DNA of 64,000 nt from Scytonema sp. UIC 10036. Its GTDB lineage: Bacteria > Cyanobacteriota > Cyanobacteriia > Cyanobacteriales > Nostocaceae. The stretch covers positions 6,797-70,796 of the forward strand of contig NZ_WJFC01000050.1 of assembly GCF_009725235.1 (NCBI RefSeq). The letters run 5' to 3'. The notes beneath the pieces were generated by a model. That model was given only the letters and a program-made list of their open reading frames with translations, made no database searches and was not told the DNA's origin. Shown here in pieces: positions 26,032 to 36,077 of this stretch. The translations under genes and the position numbers were made by a program. The first letter of the stretch is position 1, and the number at the start of each line of letters is the position of its first letter.

Positions 26032-28149
26032 TTACACTGTGCGAGCGCCAAAATTCTTATACTCCCTAATATACTTAAATGGAAAAGGGATCACGGTACT
26101 TTGCCCCGTGCGGACAAAATCTACATCCATAGTTGGAAGGAGTTGTCTAAATATAAGTTTTGAGCCATTGACTGCAACAATTTTACGGAGATGACAGGCA
26201 TCCTTAAAAGAAAATTGTATATTGTCTCTTTGGCCTCCAACAAAGTAATAAGCCTCTTGTTCGGTTTCCCCAAAATATTTTATGTTGAGAGAAGCGTCAA
26301 ATAAATCTTCAAGGCTTTCTTTATGCTTGGGAAAATTCAGCCTAATCTGATGTTGAGTTAAAAGATAGTGTCGTAATTCAATTGCGGCATTTGAACGCGT
26401 TTTTAACCGCTCGTTCAAAAGTTTTCGGAAGCTATTTTTGTTGAATTCGCTGCTTCCGAATTTTCTCAATTCATCAAAAAACATTGCAAGCTCGTTACTA
26501 TCTTTCTTATAATAATTAATTATAAATTGTTGTATTAATGCTGCCAAATCATTTCCAGTACGCTTGTTTTCCGGAAGCGCAGTATCGACTTCGCTGATAA
26601 TTGCTTCAATTTTAGTCAGGTCAGGAAGACTAATTTCTTCAGTACAAAATATCTGATTTATATCATTTGTGTCAGAAATAACAAGACCTTCCAATGTTCT
26701 GATTTTATTTCCACAATTATCGGTCATTAATTCTCTATAGTTTTGAAACTTTTGATAGTCAAATATGTTCTGATAATCTATTTTATGAAATTCCAAATCA
26801 CCATTTGGGGAAATTTCCATAAAAATAACATGACTGGCATCTTCATCCCAAGCAGCAAAAGTCCAAATTCCAGTTAATTGTAGTTTAGCCCAATCAAATA
26901 AATTTAATTTTCGAGAGCTAATATCTCGCTTTATAAGTAGTTCTTTAATGCTCGTTTTAAGAGTAGCATTAGATATAGCCTCAATCGATTCTATCGTGAG
27001 GTGCTGTCGATAAATTGTATCTGTTGAAAGAAGGTATTCATCTTCTAACTTCATTTTTTCGTAATAATTCTCGTCGTGAATTATTCTAAAATTTAAAGCA
27101 CCTTCTTTATCGCGCTTAGCACAAGAGATGAGCTTTTCATCGGTGACATAATTAGGATACAGGAATGTTTTTATAGTAGTTACTAAATCATCAGACTCCT
27201 TATTATTAACTTTATCCACTATATTGATTAGCTGCTTATCAAGTAGTAAGCGAAGTTGTTCTGGCTTTTTAAGCAAGGTGTTATTGAGTTCGATAGCCTT
27301 ATCGATTTCCCGAGTAGAAAAATCAACATTCATGTATTTTGATAAATCTTCGTTTATTCTGGATATAACATGTTGTAATATCCCTGCACGACTTTTATAA
27401 AAACTATCAAGATTACTAAACTCAAGAAATGCTGTAGATGCTTTTTTCCCTTTTAAACCACATTCGATATATATTAATTTTGCATCAATTTCTCCATCAC
27501 GCGGCAAATATCTCCGAAGGCTTCCAGTTGCTGCTTCAAATATATAATAAGGCTTTTCAAGAGCGTTTTGGAGTTCCTTCTTACGTTTGGGATCGCTAGT
27601 CTTTTTTAATTCTGACAGAATAGACATTTTTGTTCGGTGACGAACAGTTTTTACCTCTAATAAATAGTCAGAATTTAGAGTTATTTTTGCTACATCAAGA
27701 TAATCTTTGTTTTTGCCTTCAAAATCTTGCACAAGCAACAACGATCCCGTGAGATTGCAATAATGATATTTAGCAAAACGCGATTTTGAGGAAGAGAGTG
27801 AGTTCAATAAAATCTGACCCAGCCATGCTTCACAAATGCACTCTTCAGAATCACGCCGTAAAACGCTAGGGGGAACTTCAATAACAGCATTGTCACCGAA
27901 TTCTTTGTTGGCCCTAATGCCGCTAAGAAGTTGATAAAGATCAACTGGTTTCTTGAACATGGCATAGGCATATTTTCCATATTGGAACATAACAGCAGCA
28001 GCATTGAACTCTTTACCAATAAGGTAATCTAACTCAACGGCTCCACTCCAGTTTTTTTTGCGTTCACGAGTCAAACGAATAAACGCAAAGTCTTGTTTAA
28101 TAGCTTCAATATTAAAAGTGATTTTCAAACGGTTCGTAAGAATGCTCAT
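26032..28149 (-). CDS. Uncharacterised 705-aa partner of the helicase-nuclease
   Basis: No family can be assigned with confidence. The protein is soluble, with alternating helical and strand-like parts. A segment near 365-430 (FRIIHDENYYEK ... TIYRQHLTIES ... IKELLIKRDI) is faintly reminiscent of the MID part of prokaryotic Argonaute-like proteins. The C-terminus does not show a clear PIWI ending, so I treat this as a hypothesis only. Another conserved-looking block is FDWAKLQLTGIWTFAAW. The ATG follows the helicase stop by two bases (TAGgaATG), which means strict translational coupling and suggests a stoichiometric complex. A 705-aa protein bound to a helicase-nuclease is most plausibly the recognition or regulatory subunit. 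Confidence 0.75.
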   Translation of the reverse strand: MSILTNRLKITFNIEAIKQDFAFIRLTRERKKNWSGAVELDYLIGKEFNAAAVMFQYGKYAYAMFKKPVDLYQLLSGIRANKEFGDNAVIEVPPSVLRRDSEECICEAWLGQILLNSLSSSKSRFAKYHYCNLTGSLLLVQDFEGKNKDYLDVAKITLNSDYLLEVKTVRHRTKMSILSELKKTSDPKRKKELQNALEKPYYIFEAATGSLRRYLPRDGEIDAKLIYIECGLKGKKASTAFLEFSNLDSFYKSRAGILQHVISRINEDLSKYMNVDFSTREIDKAIELNNTLLKKPEQLRLLLDKQLINIVDKVNNKESDDLVTTIKTFLYPNYVTDEKLISCAKRDKEGALNFRIIHDENYYEKMKLEDEYLLSTDTIYRQHLTIESIEAISNATLKTSIKELLIKRDISSRKLNLFDWAKLQLTGIWTFAAWDEDASHVIFMEISPNGDLEFHKIDYQNIFDYQKFQNYRELMTDNCGNKIRTLEGLVISDTNDINQIFCTEEISLPDLTKIEAIISEVDTALPENKRTGNDLAALIQQFIINYYKKDSNELAMFFDELRKFGSSEFNKNSFRKLLNERLKTRSNAAIELRHYLLTQHQIRLNFPKHKESLEDLFDASLNIKYFGETEQEAYYFVGGQRDNIQFSFKDACHLRKIVAVNGSKLIFRQLLPTMDVDFVRTGQSTVIPFPFKYIREYKNFGARTV

Positions 28150-28151
28150 TC

Positions 28152-31100
28152 CTAAAATTCCTTTAGAATAAATTCAAGTGCTTTATCGTCAACTTTATCG
28201 TTTTTACAGAGATAAGGAACTTCAACGATTTTCTGGTCAGATGAGATAGTCGGACGAAAATCTGTATTTGAAGTACCAAGAATATTGATGATAAAAACCC
28301 GTTCAGCCCCAACAGCCGCCATTTTCTCACGAATTTTATCAATTAATTCATCAGCTTGTATTGCAACGCGATCGTTCCAAAATTTAAAGTCTACATAGAT
28401 TTTTTCATCTGTTTTAAAGTCAAAGCGTTCAAATTCATCTACCTCTAGTTCTAACAAATCAATATTTAAGAGCTTCACAAAAATGTGTTTACCACAGACT
28501 TCTCCTAAGGCTCCTTTATAAATATTGTTGAACATTGGAGGTGTCAGCATGAGTTCAGATTCTGGGAATGTTGTTGCCCAACCAGAATCAATAAATAATT
28601 CATGTAAGATATCAATTCTCATCAAATCTGAAAGACGAGCAGTTCGTTTACTAACTTCCTTAACTTCTTTTTTGCTGTATTCCTCAGAAAAGAAAACTTC
28701 AATATCCCTATAATCATATTCTTCTGAATAAAGATATGAATAGGCAGCTTTCGGCAATTTAAGGTAAATACTATTCCAGTTCGGATTGCATTCCGACTCT
28801 TTTGCAATCGCAGGTTGACGGAGGACTTGCTCTCTAAGTTCCTGCCATGCTTTAACACTCTGAGGTGTCCACGGCGTATTCAGTTGGCGACGGATGTAAG
28901 CAGAAGTCTGATTACTTCTGTTGGATGCACGATTTTGTAATTCTATTAAATCTTCAGATTGGTTAGTCGAATGATTGACTGATTCAAGAAGAGCAGTATA
29001 TTCTCGAACAGGAATTACATCCTCTGGTAGAGAAAATTGGGTTAGATGTTTTCGGATTGAAGTATCAGCAAGAATATGAATTTTAGAAGATTTCATATTG
29101 GTTCGACATATCCGACCTATTGCCTGAATAATTACCTTATTTAAGTAGCGTGAATAAGCAGTGGTATTATATAAGCTTATGAAATCCTTCTTTACCTGAC
29201 TAATTCTTCCCACATAACGCTTAAAGGCTTCATCCAACTTACTCTTAAATGTACTTGGTGAAATAGCTCCATTCTCCACCAGAAATTCTAACTGAAAAAT
29301 ATATTTTATAAAGCTATCGTTTTCAAGAGTATCGCTAGAAATATTAACAAGTAAATTTGTTGGATTATCCAAATAAATCCCATTAATATCCATATCTGGA
29401 TGCTTTGAGAATCCATTAATATGTATTGGCTGGATGGAAGAAGGAATGGGAAATTGTAGATTTTGCCCAACTCCACTTGTCTGGTAGGAAGAGAGAATAA
29501 ACCGACGTTTGTTATCTTTCAAGTCATTTAGTAGTTGCGCTTTATTTTCATCAAATTTATCTCCACTAAGTACGACCATCGTATCTGATACACCATCGGG
29601 TATAATATCTTTCTTATCTTCTAGTAGTAATTCCGCGTACTCATATAATATATCCAGATCGAACTCTGAATCCTTACGCTTTGGTAATTTGCTGAAGAGG
29701 CAAAGAAACCCATGACAATCAGAATTATCTAAGAAATATTTCCAAACAGTCAACACTTTTAAATAACGGCAAAACAAAAATTCAATATACTGCTTATCGT
29801 TTTTGATTCTATGTTGAAGAGTATTCCATAGATGATTAGCTGCTGCCTTGTCCCTTAAAAGTCCCTCAAGTTGCTTGATTGCTTCCTTCTGTGAATCTGT
29901 TCCAATAAATTTAGTTTCTATAACGACTTGATTATATCCTTGAGTTGCTTCAGAATATGTATTTTTTAATTTAACAAGAGCATCCTCTTTAAGACGTATA
30001 AATGAATCCCCCAAACGGGATTTCAAATACTCAAGATCGTAATTTCCAATGTTTGTATAAAGTCCAGCAGTTGCAGAAATACCGACTACCATAGCCTTTG
30101 AACAAACTCCAGCCAAAAAAGATTCGGGTGTACGGCTGAAATTGAACATATATATCTTCGATAAGGTATCATGCTCATCACTATCAACGATATCGTGGTA
30201 ACGAAAGCCCGTATCATAAAACCCCTGACGTTGGATTGTTCCTTTGTCAGCTGGTAAACCATAGGGCAAGTCACCTTCAATAATATTACTGGTCAAAAAT
30301 TCAATATCTTTACTATCAAGGCGAAAATGATTAAGCACTGTCTTGACAGCAGATTCGAGGGGAAAGGCTTCTTGAATGCTGTCATCTTCATCTTTCAAAT
30401 GGCGATAGTTCTCCGCTAAATACCCAATTCCTGTCTGAAAGTAGGTTAAGAACCCAGCAATATCTCTCAGCAATGAGTGAATATCAACACCAGTTTTTTT
30501 TGTGGCAGCGTCAAAAGCCTTAATCCAATTTGTACGGTTTCGTGAATCTTCAATAATCTCGATCCGCTTATGACGATCCAACACGTTGTGAAATTGATAA
30601 TCATAAAATAAAAAATTTCTTTTGTTTGTGGAAAAATCTTCATGTGATTTACAAGTATGCTGCAATTTATAGGTGTTAAATATATAATTAGCTTTCTCTC
30701 GGAAGGATTCAATCTGTTCTCGTAAGGATAGCCAATTTTTCCCGGAAGATTTTTGCTTTCGCCATTTGGATTCTTTAAGCAGCCCTTCAGGACATTCGTT
30801 TTGCATAAGATGGTTATGAATATTCAAGAATAAATCAAGAAGATCCACTCGATGCCGCAAGCCCGATTTAATTATGTTGTTGAGGACAGCTTCTTTAGTA
30901 GTATCAAACTCATCAATAAAAATGAGGGATTTATTAATCAGCCGTTCATAACAGTAATACGACGGCTCAACCAGCGTGGTATTTTTAGCGATGAACTTAT
31001 CTATACTAAGAAACAAAACAGTTTTCTCATCTGTAAATACTGCGGGATAAAGTTTTCCAATCCATTGATATTGCTGATGACTCTTTATAGCTGACAGACG

Positions 31101-31589
31101 GTCTTTTTTGGTTGGAAAATTTTCATCCAATGCTCTTTTAATAAATTTTCGGAATTCTGGCTCAATCTCTTCCCGAATTTCTGTTTCAAAAGTAGATTTG
31201 ATAGATTTGGAAATTTGGCTATTTTTGCAGATTTCTATATAAGATTTTAAGCGCAAATAAATTTCTGTCTTAAATTGGTCTGGAATTTCATCATCAACGG
31301 CAAGCAAATTATTGATAATACTTTCAGAATTAGAATTAATAAAAAGAACATATTCTTCAAATTCATCTTGATTGCCATCGGCAATAAAATACTTTTTTAG
31401 CTCTTCAACTGGCAAATTTTTCTTAAGATTTGTAATAAAAATAATTTTTCTTTTTTGAGCAGCAAATTCTTTGTAATTAGAATATAGAAATTTTATGACG
31501 TTGTAGGTTTTTCCAAAACCAGTCGGCATACTTAGGAGAAGGAGTCCAGAATGAGATTGTGTACAGTGTTCGTTTAATATTTCTTCCAT
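28152..31589 (-). CDS. SF2-like helicase with C-terminal PD-(D/E)XK-like domain
   Basis: The 1145-residue protein begins almost at Walker A (MPTGFGKT, 21-28), with no Q-motif or leader domain. Walker B is LIFIDEFD (Asp226-Glu227), about 200 residues after motif I, a long insertion compared with standard SF2 helicases. Motif VI is visible as QAIGRICRTN near 820. The C-terminal 130 residues contain FERFDFKT ... IYVDFKFWND (about 1045-1068), fitting the D ... D-x-K pattern of restriction-like nucleases. The enzyme would move along and cut nucleic acid. It ends two bases before the 705-aa gene. This combination matches no described system I can name with certainty; DinG-type helicases of Argonaute-like operons are one comparison to test. 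Confidence 0.8.
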   Translation of the reverse strand: MEEILNEHCTQSHSGLLLLSMPTGFGKTYNVIKFLYSNYKEFAAQKRKIIFITNLKKNLPVEELKKYFIADGNQDEFEEYVLFINSNSESIINNLLAVDDEIPDQFKTEIYLRLKSYIEICKNSQISKSIKSTFETEIREEIEPEFRKFIKRALDENFPTKKDRLSAIKSHQQYQWIGKLYPAVFTDEKTVLFLSIDKFIAKNTTLVEPSYYCYERLINKSLIFIDEFDTTKEAVLNNIIKSGLRHRVDLLDLFLNIHNHLMQNECPEGLLKESKWRKQKSSGKNWLSLREQIESFREKANYIFNTYKLQHTCKSHEDFSTNKRNFLFYDYQFHNVLDRHKRIEIIEDSRNRTNWIKAFDAATKKTGVDIHSLLRDIAGFLTYFQTGIGYLAENYRHLKDEDDSIQEAFPLESAVKTVLNHFRLDSKDIEFLTSNIIEGDLPYGLPADKGTIQRQGFYDTGFRYHDIVDSDEHDTLSKIYMFNFSRTPESFLAGVCSKAMVVGISATAGLYTNIGNYDLEYLKSRLGDSFIRLKEDALVKLKNTYSEATQGYNQVVIETKFIGTDSQKEAIKQLEGLLRDKAAANHLWNTLQHRIKNDKQYIEFLFCRYLKVLTVWKYFLDNSDCHGFLCLFSKLPKRKDSEFDLDILYEYAELLLEDKKDIIPDGVSDTMVVLSGDKFDENKAQLLNDLKDNKRRFILSSYQTSGVGQNLQFPIPSSIQPIHINGFSKHPDMDINGIYLDNPTNLLVNISSDTLENDSFIKYIFQLEFLVENGAISPSTFKSKLDEAFKRYVGRISQVKKDFISLYNTTAYSRYLNKVIIQAIGRICRTNMKSSKIHILADTSIRKHLTQFSLPEDVIPVREYTALLESVNHSTNQSEDLIELQNRASNRSNQTSAYIRRQLNTPWTPQSVKAWQELREQVLRQPAIAKESECNPNWNSIYLKLPKAAYSYLYSEEYDYRDIEVFFSEEYSKKEVKEVSKRTARLSDLMRIDILHELFIDSGWATTFPESELMLTPPMFNNIYKGALGEVCGKHIFVKLLNIDLLELEVDEFERFDFKTDEKIYVDFKFWNDRVAIQADELIDKIREKMAAVGAERVFIINILGTSNTDFRPTISSDQKIVEVPYLCKNDKVDDKALEFILKEF

Positions 31590-32326
31590 ATCCCTTATAA
31601 CTAATTTAGTAGAATTTAAATTTAAGATGATTATCTCAATAATTAATTGATGAAATCAAAAGCCTCACCGTCACATTTGAAAAATTTTATTTGTGCAATG
31701 AGTAGAAATAGTCAAAAAGTAACGAAAATTAACTTTTCCAAAAGTGTTCGCGCCTAAAATCGCAAACAAAGCCGTTTGGTGAATTGCTGTTACCCAAACA
31801 AGAAAAACAGTGCCGTGATTACAGAAGGTCAGTAGATCGCAAAGTTTTTTAGAACCCTTGCCACATGGTCATTTCAACAAAACACCCAGACACCAAAAAA
31901 GAACCGATTAATCAGCGTCTTGGCGGCAGTTAGTTACAAGCATTGCGATGCGGAAGCCGCCACTACGTGAACGCCGTTAAACGAACGCTGTTTCCCCCTG
32001 AATCCCGATGGCTGGAACCCTCATTTTTACGTCACCTTCCGAAAGTTTGCGATCTACTGAAGGTGGCTAAAACACGCTTTCAAGCGAGACTACAGGGTTT
32101 GGTGGGTTGATGATAAGTTCAAAGAAACTTACAGAATAATAGCGTCACCTTTTCAATGGGCAGAAGGCGCAGTATTCAGTACCGATCTAACGAGAGCGTT
32201 ATAACCGACAGATGTATATACGCTAATTTAAGGATGCATTTGTCTGACCCTGATGGCAGCAGCAAAGAAATTGCATTTCACCATATGAAACGCGAATTTG
32301 GCGATTCTTTGAACAACGCTTAAAAA
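31590..32326. other. Gap with repeat and decayed sequence
   Basis: The minus-strand helicase should be transcribed from here. Beyond that I see no intact gene. A 30-bp copy of the repeat that splits recD2 lies at 31945-31974. A short frame at about 32234 (MHLSDPDGSSKEIAFHHM) looks like debris. Confidence 0.5.
31945..31974 (+). repeat. 30-bp dispersed repeat identical to the recD2 insert
   Basis: This block contains gcggaagccgccactacg and is identical over 30 bp to the reverse complement of 51709-51738. In this copy it lies in non-coding DNA. Confidence 0.85.
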
Positions 32327-32599
32327 TTGCACTCATATGAAATGCTGCTTAAAGTCTGGGACAAGTTTCTTGAAGTTTCAAGCGCTGCATCGCGTGCGAT
32401 ACTTGAACAATTCGTGTCGCATATTGATATCGTAGGCGAAGAATTGCTTGTCACAACGACTGCACAACCAAAGATGTATCAAAATCTGATATTGCCTAAG
32501 ATTAAAGCGTCAAAGCCAAGATTGCAAAATCTTGTGTTGCAGTACGGGTACTGGGTTGATGCTGTGAGCTGCAATACTAAATTAGGTATGTTCAAATAA
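32327..32599 (+). CDS. Hypothetical protein, 90 aa
   Basis: The frame encodes a small protein with a helical start and SHIDIVGEELLVTTTAQP in the middle. The segment ILEQFVSHIDIVGEELLV has the look of the end of a large serine recombinase, where a helix leads into a short strand pair, but the similarity is too short to assert. No good ribosome-binding site is visible. It may be the 3' remnant of a larger decayed gene, as the preceding 700 bp hold only fragments. Confidence 0.3.
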   Translation: MHSYEMLLKVWDKFLEVSSAASRAILEQFVSHIDIVGEELLVTTTAQPKMYQNLILPKIKASKPRLQNLVLQYGYWVDAVSCNTKLGMFK

Positions 32600-32648
32600 A
32601 GACAATGTGTACAATGTTAGATACCCCCTGCTTGGGAGCATCTAATTT

Positions 32649-33041
32649 TCAGACTGCAATATTAATTTGATTTGTGGAAAGTGCGACCTCCATTTCAGCA
32701 ATAGTCATGTGTCTTTTACGATTAGTTTTAGGGTTAACACTTGTGTAATACCAGTCTATACCTGCCTTATCGCATAGTTTTCGCAATTGTGCATTTTTGG
32801 ACTTTGGTAAGGGTTTGACTGGTTGTATGTTGCTTTCAGGTAGTAGATTTGGTTGAAATTCGTGCTGGTTTTTTGACTTGATTTCTAGTTCGACTGTTGA
32901 TTTTTGAGGTTGCAAATGAGCCGACACATGATTGATAAATGCCACTTGCATTTCTAACACGAACGCCAGGATGAACAAACACGAAAATCCGTAGATAAGA
33001 ATGTAGAGTAAAGCGTCAATAACTTTGAATGTAGTTTCCAT
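32649..33041 (-). CDS. Small membrane-anchored protein with basic C-terminal domain
   Basis: I place the start at the ATG at 33041; the frame also allows a TTG at 33074. A single hydrophobic segment near the N-terminus (ALLYILIYGFSCLFILAFVL) should anchor the product. A Pro/Gln-rich linker follows, then a basic C-terminal block AQLRKLCDKAGIDWYYTSV ... KRHMTIAEMEVAL. That block has the helix-loop-helix look of a SAP- or HeH-like nucleic-acid-binding motif. I do not recognise a named family. It lies near the Gp157-like and HNH genes on the same strand, all small plasmid-type genes. Confidence 0.5.
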   Translation of the reverse strand: METTFKVIDALLYILIYGFSCLFILAFVLEMQVAFINHVSAHLQPQKSTVELEIKSKNQHEFQPNLLPESNIQPVKPLPKSKNAQLRKLCDKAGIDWYYTSVNPKTNRKRHMTIAEMEVALSTNQINIAV

Positions 33042-33411
33042 ATTTTTGTTGCTCTTGTGAAGCGAATTGAGCAATTATTTCTATGGCTTTTTGCGTAGCT
33101 AGTGCGGTTGTTTATATAATGAACGAGGTTTTTCATCTCGCAGTGTTAGCAATCTTTTTCAATGTTACTGGTTTGAAATAGGATTTTTTATAAAAATTTG
33201 ACTACAGTTTTTATATTATCGACTAACTGTGCAATTTCATCTAAAATGGCTTTCCAGCCTTAGACTACACCCCAGAAGCCGCCATTAGTATTTTGGATTT
33301 CGTTCATGATATCCTTTGTAAGTAGGAAAGTCGGTTAAGCTTTGATGAATTTAATTTGATGATTTATCTGTAAAAAAGATAAAGAGAGGATATCCCCTCT
33401 CTTTTCAATAT

Positions 33412-33999
33412 TTACTTTTTACTCCTCTTGGTGGATTTCACCTTGAATCTAACCTGCTTCCCGACTGTAATTTCAGCAATATTGCTAACATCCTTGCCTG
33501 CCTTATAAGCCTCCAAAATCGCTTTATTATCGGCTTTGTAGTGGATACTTCTAAACTCTGAAGGAAAATCTTCATCATTTACCTCAACCAGCAATGCAGC
33601 TACCTTGGGTGGATTATCCCTAATTTCGATTTCTCTCTCCTTCCCAATATTTCTCTCTGAGATTAACCCAATTTCATACTGATGAATGAGACTGCGCTTA
33701 ATTTGTTCAAGCTGGGTTTTGCGCCGAGAGATTATCTTATCGTAAAGTTCAACTGTCCGTGCTTTTCTATCCTCCCAATTTTCCAAATCGAGGTTTAATT
33801 GGTCAAACACCCACGCGATAGCATCGATTTTAGCTTCAATTCCATCTTGGATGGAGACTATCTGCTGTAGAAGTTCTTCTACCTTACCCTCTTCCCCTGA
33901 CTCTGTGGCTTCCTCAATTTGAGACCAGAGTTTAGCAGCATCGAGGGATAGTTCCCTGAGAGTGAGTTCGTTTATTTGGCTGTGAAGTGCTTGAGTCAT
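33412..33999 (-). CDS. Siphovirus Gp157-family protein
   Basis: The ATG at 33999 has aggaaa five bases upstream and is preferred over the TTG at 34023. The product is mainly a long coiled coil, with IEAKIDAIAWVFDQLNLDLE and ERKxxxxxLYDKIISRRKTQ-like periodicity (about 45-115), as in Gp157 proteins. A small C-terminal beta part carries VNDEDFPSEF and DNKAILEAYKAGKDVSNI, the family's conserved ending with the 'K-x-I-x-x-x-x-K-x-G' pattern. Gp157 members come from phages and plasmids; one is linked to phage resistance, but the function is poorly known. It is transcribed in line with the 55-aa gene upstream. Confidence 0.75.
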   Translation of the reverse strand: MTQALHSQINELTLRELSLDAAKLWSQIEEATESGEEGKVEELLQQIVSIQDGIEAKIDAIAWVFDQLNLDLENWEDRKARTVELYDKIISRRKTQLEQIKRSLIHQYEIGLISERNIGKEREIEIRDNPPKVAALLVEVNDEDFPSEFRSIHYKADNKAILEAYKAGKDVSNIAEITVGKQVRFKVKSTKRSKK

Positions 34000-34087
34000 A
34001 ATTTTCCTGTAGACGAAAACCAATAGCAGTTACCTACCACTGGTTGTTGATGTAGAAAGTTGATTTTTTTGTCCCTTGAGATTGAAC

Positions 34088-34255
34088 TTAGTAGTTGTAT
34101 CGCAAGTGGTAGTAGTTAGACATTTCCTCTGCCAACTCAGCCTCCAAGTCGTAGTACTCATCAGAAGTTAAAACTGCGGCATATTGCTCAACTTTTGGCA
34201 TTTCTTTTACTTGAGAAAGGTTGGCTTTTGGTAAGATGGTAGTAGCAGTTTTCAT
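34088..34255 (-). CDS. Small acidic protein, 55 aa
   Basis: A short complete frame starts MKTATTILPKANLSQVKE and ends AEEMSNYYHLRYNY. It lies 88 bp upstream of the Gp157-like gene, on the same strand. Codon use and the ordinary ATG make it plausible. I do not recognise a family; the Tyr/Glu-rich tail is its only notable feature. Confidence 0.5.
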   Translation of the reverse strand: MKTATTILPKANLSQVKEMPKVEQYAAVLTSDEYYDLEAELAEEMSNYYHLRYNY

Positions 34256-34575
34256 GAGAACACAACTTCAATTCGATTGGTCTTGAATTGATGCGTTAGC
34301 AAATGTTGTCATCTCAAATTTAAAGGGGAAAAGTAAACGTTATACCTTCCCCCTTTATATACTTTGTTGAAGAAGAATCCAGAAGCCAGAATCCAGAAGT
34401 CAGCAATCTTGAGTATGTGGATTCAAACTCCAACCAATTGTAGACACCGTGTTAACTGTCGTTATTTAAACCCCAAGACGAGTCGCCACTCGCTTAACCT
34501 TCAACTGAATTCTGGCGACTGACACCTTCGTTCTTTTTATTCATCCATCAGTCGCACAGAATTCCATTCTAAATT

Positions 34576-34899
34576 CTAGCGACTGACTCCTGAATTTTTC
34601 TGAATTTTCAATTCAATTGACAACTGACCGGGAGAAATATTTCCTCGTCTAAATTGATGATAATAGAGATGACAAGCTGTGCATAAAGGGGCAAGGTTTT
34701 CTATTCTATTATCAGCTGGATTTAGGTTCCAATGATGAACTTGAAGAGTGTAAGCTCTGCGTTGAGATAAAGTCATTTCAGGATTTTTTTCCCCTGGCTT
34801 TAAGCAAAGTTTACCACATTTTTGACAACGCCACCCAACCGATTCCTTAACAGCGGTGGCTATTTCCTTCCAATTAGATGGATAGCGACTGCTACTCAT
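34576..34899 (-). CDS. HNH endonuclease
   Basis: The 107-residue protein is a minimal HNH nuclease. CQKCGKLCLKPGE provides the first zinc-binding pair, LQVHHWNLNPADN the His-His core, and NLAPLCTACHLYYHQ the second CxxC pair followed by the last His. All metal and catalytic positions are present. Such small HNH proteins are common on cyanobacterial plasmids and phages, either as homing-type nucleases or as nicking enzymes. No target or partner is visible. It lies in a run of small minus-strand genes between 32649 and 35535. Confidence 0.88.
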   Translation of the reverse strand: MSSSRYPSNWKEIATAVKESVGWRCQKCGKLCLKPGEKNPEMTLSQRRAYTLQVHHWNLNPADNRIENLAPLCTACHLYYHQFRRGNISPGQLSIELKIQKNSGVSR

Positions 34900-35106
34900 T
34901 TTATATCAAATTCTATACAACTTTAATGACGTTTTTTGTTATTTTACTACCACTAGGTTACTAATACTCCCTCTCCTGACACCCGCTCGGGTTCATTCAG
35001 TTAAAAAAGCTCTTAAACTATTCCTCACTTTCCTCCTTATGCTCTGACAAAATTTCTTCTTTAACAAAAAACTTTCTCTAACTAGGGTGAATTTCAGCTT
35101 AACCCC

Positions 35107-35535
35107 TTACTGAAAATTTAGCTTCCCTAAGAGAAATTCCAAACCAATTTCTTCATCAGATTTCGCCAAAAATTTTTCAATGGTCTGCTCTTTGAGTTGG
35201 TCAACTAAAGCCAGTATGGTAGTATTTAACTCTCGAAACTTCACCAGTTGCTGCTCCAATCTCTCAATTTCAAGTTTCTGAGCAGCAGATAATTTCTCAG
35301 TTTTCCATCTTGTCAGTTGTTCTGCATAAATATGAAGAAACTCTTTTTGTTCGTTAGCAAACTTAATAACTCTTCTAATAGTATCATCATCTAAAGTATA
35401 AGAGCGTCCCTGTGCTTGTTGCAAGGTTTGATATTGTTCTTGAGTATCTGATAATCCCCCATCAATCAGCTGTGCAATGACAGGTAGCATTGCGATGGGT
35501 TGCCAGTTAGGTGTTTGGTGAAAGCGATCTGACAT
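35107..35535 (-). CDS. Hypothetical coiled-coil protein, 142 aa
   Basis: The product starts MSDRFHQTPNWQPIAMLPVI and has a long predicted coiled coil in the centre (KTEKLSAAQKLEIERLEQQL). It has no signal peptide or membrane segment. I do not recognise a family with a known role. It is the most upstream of the small minus-strand genes before the foreign GC-rich segment. Confidence 0.6.
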   Translation of the reverse strand: MSDRFHQTPNWQPIAMLPVIAQLIDGGLSDTQEQYQTLQQAQGRSYTLDDDTIRRVIKFANEQKEFLHIYAEQLTRWKTEKLSAAQKLEIERLEQQLVKFRELNTTILALVDQLKEQTIEKFLAKSDEEIGLEFLLGKLNFQ

Positions 35536-35915
35536 TCAACGTGTCCAAAGTGCAATTGCCTGACAATACCAAAAAGTAGTGACACCGCACAATCAAGTCA
35601 TAATTATTCATAATTGTTCGCAGCACTGCCTTAATCTATTGACCGATTGGATGATACAATCCATCCGGATAGTGCAATTTTTTAAGTCGAGCGAGTTGAG
35701 GTGAACTGAACCTAATCCTCCAACTATCCAGAGGTTCAAGCTCTCAACCAATAGACTTGTCAGGTAATCACAAGAAAAATGGCTGAAAGCCTTGCTGTGA
35801 AAGGAATACAGCGTTTTTGCTATAAAAACCGTCAGAATGCTTGCTGAATAAGGCTTTCAAGGAATTTTGGTCTGATTTCCAGACAACTCTAATAAGTAAT
35901 CCTATTGAAACAGCA
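35536..35915. other. Gap without gene
   Basis: Nothing convincing is seen. Base composition is still that of the host here and rises sharply after about 35920, where the foreign segment begins. Confidence 0.5.
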
Positions 35916-36031
35916 GTCTAACGGAAAAGCTCAGTGGCGGAGGTCCGCGTTCCACACTCGCAGCCGAGCCAAAGTATGTCCGGCCCTCCGTCCACTGAAG
36001 CGCTGTGTTAGGCTGAGCGGTGGCGTTAGAC
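35916..36031 (-). other. attC-like integron recombination site, 116 bp
   Basis: The site begins gtctaac and ends gttagac, exact inverse complements as in the R''/R' boxes. Each is followed inward by a 6-bp spacer and then gctcag versus ctgagc, as in the L''/L' boxes. Inner sequence folds further (cagtggcggagg against cctccgtccactg). The length fits the known range of attC sites. Read on the minus strand, it follows directly after the monooxygenase stop, the expected place in a gene cassette. Confidence 0.55.
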
Positions 36032-36077
36032 GTGTCTCCTAGGAACTCCTAACAGAACGATCTTGGAGGCCGAGGCG

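Noticed and set aside
26032..28149. Calling the 705-aa protein a pPIWI-RE/Argonaute-like protein
   Set aside because: Only a short stretch resembles a MID domain and the C-terminus lacks a clear PIWI pattern; kept as a hypothesis to test, not as an annotation.
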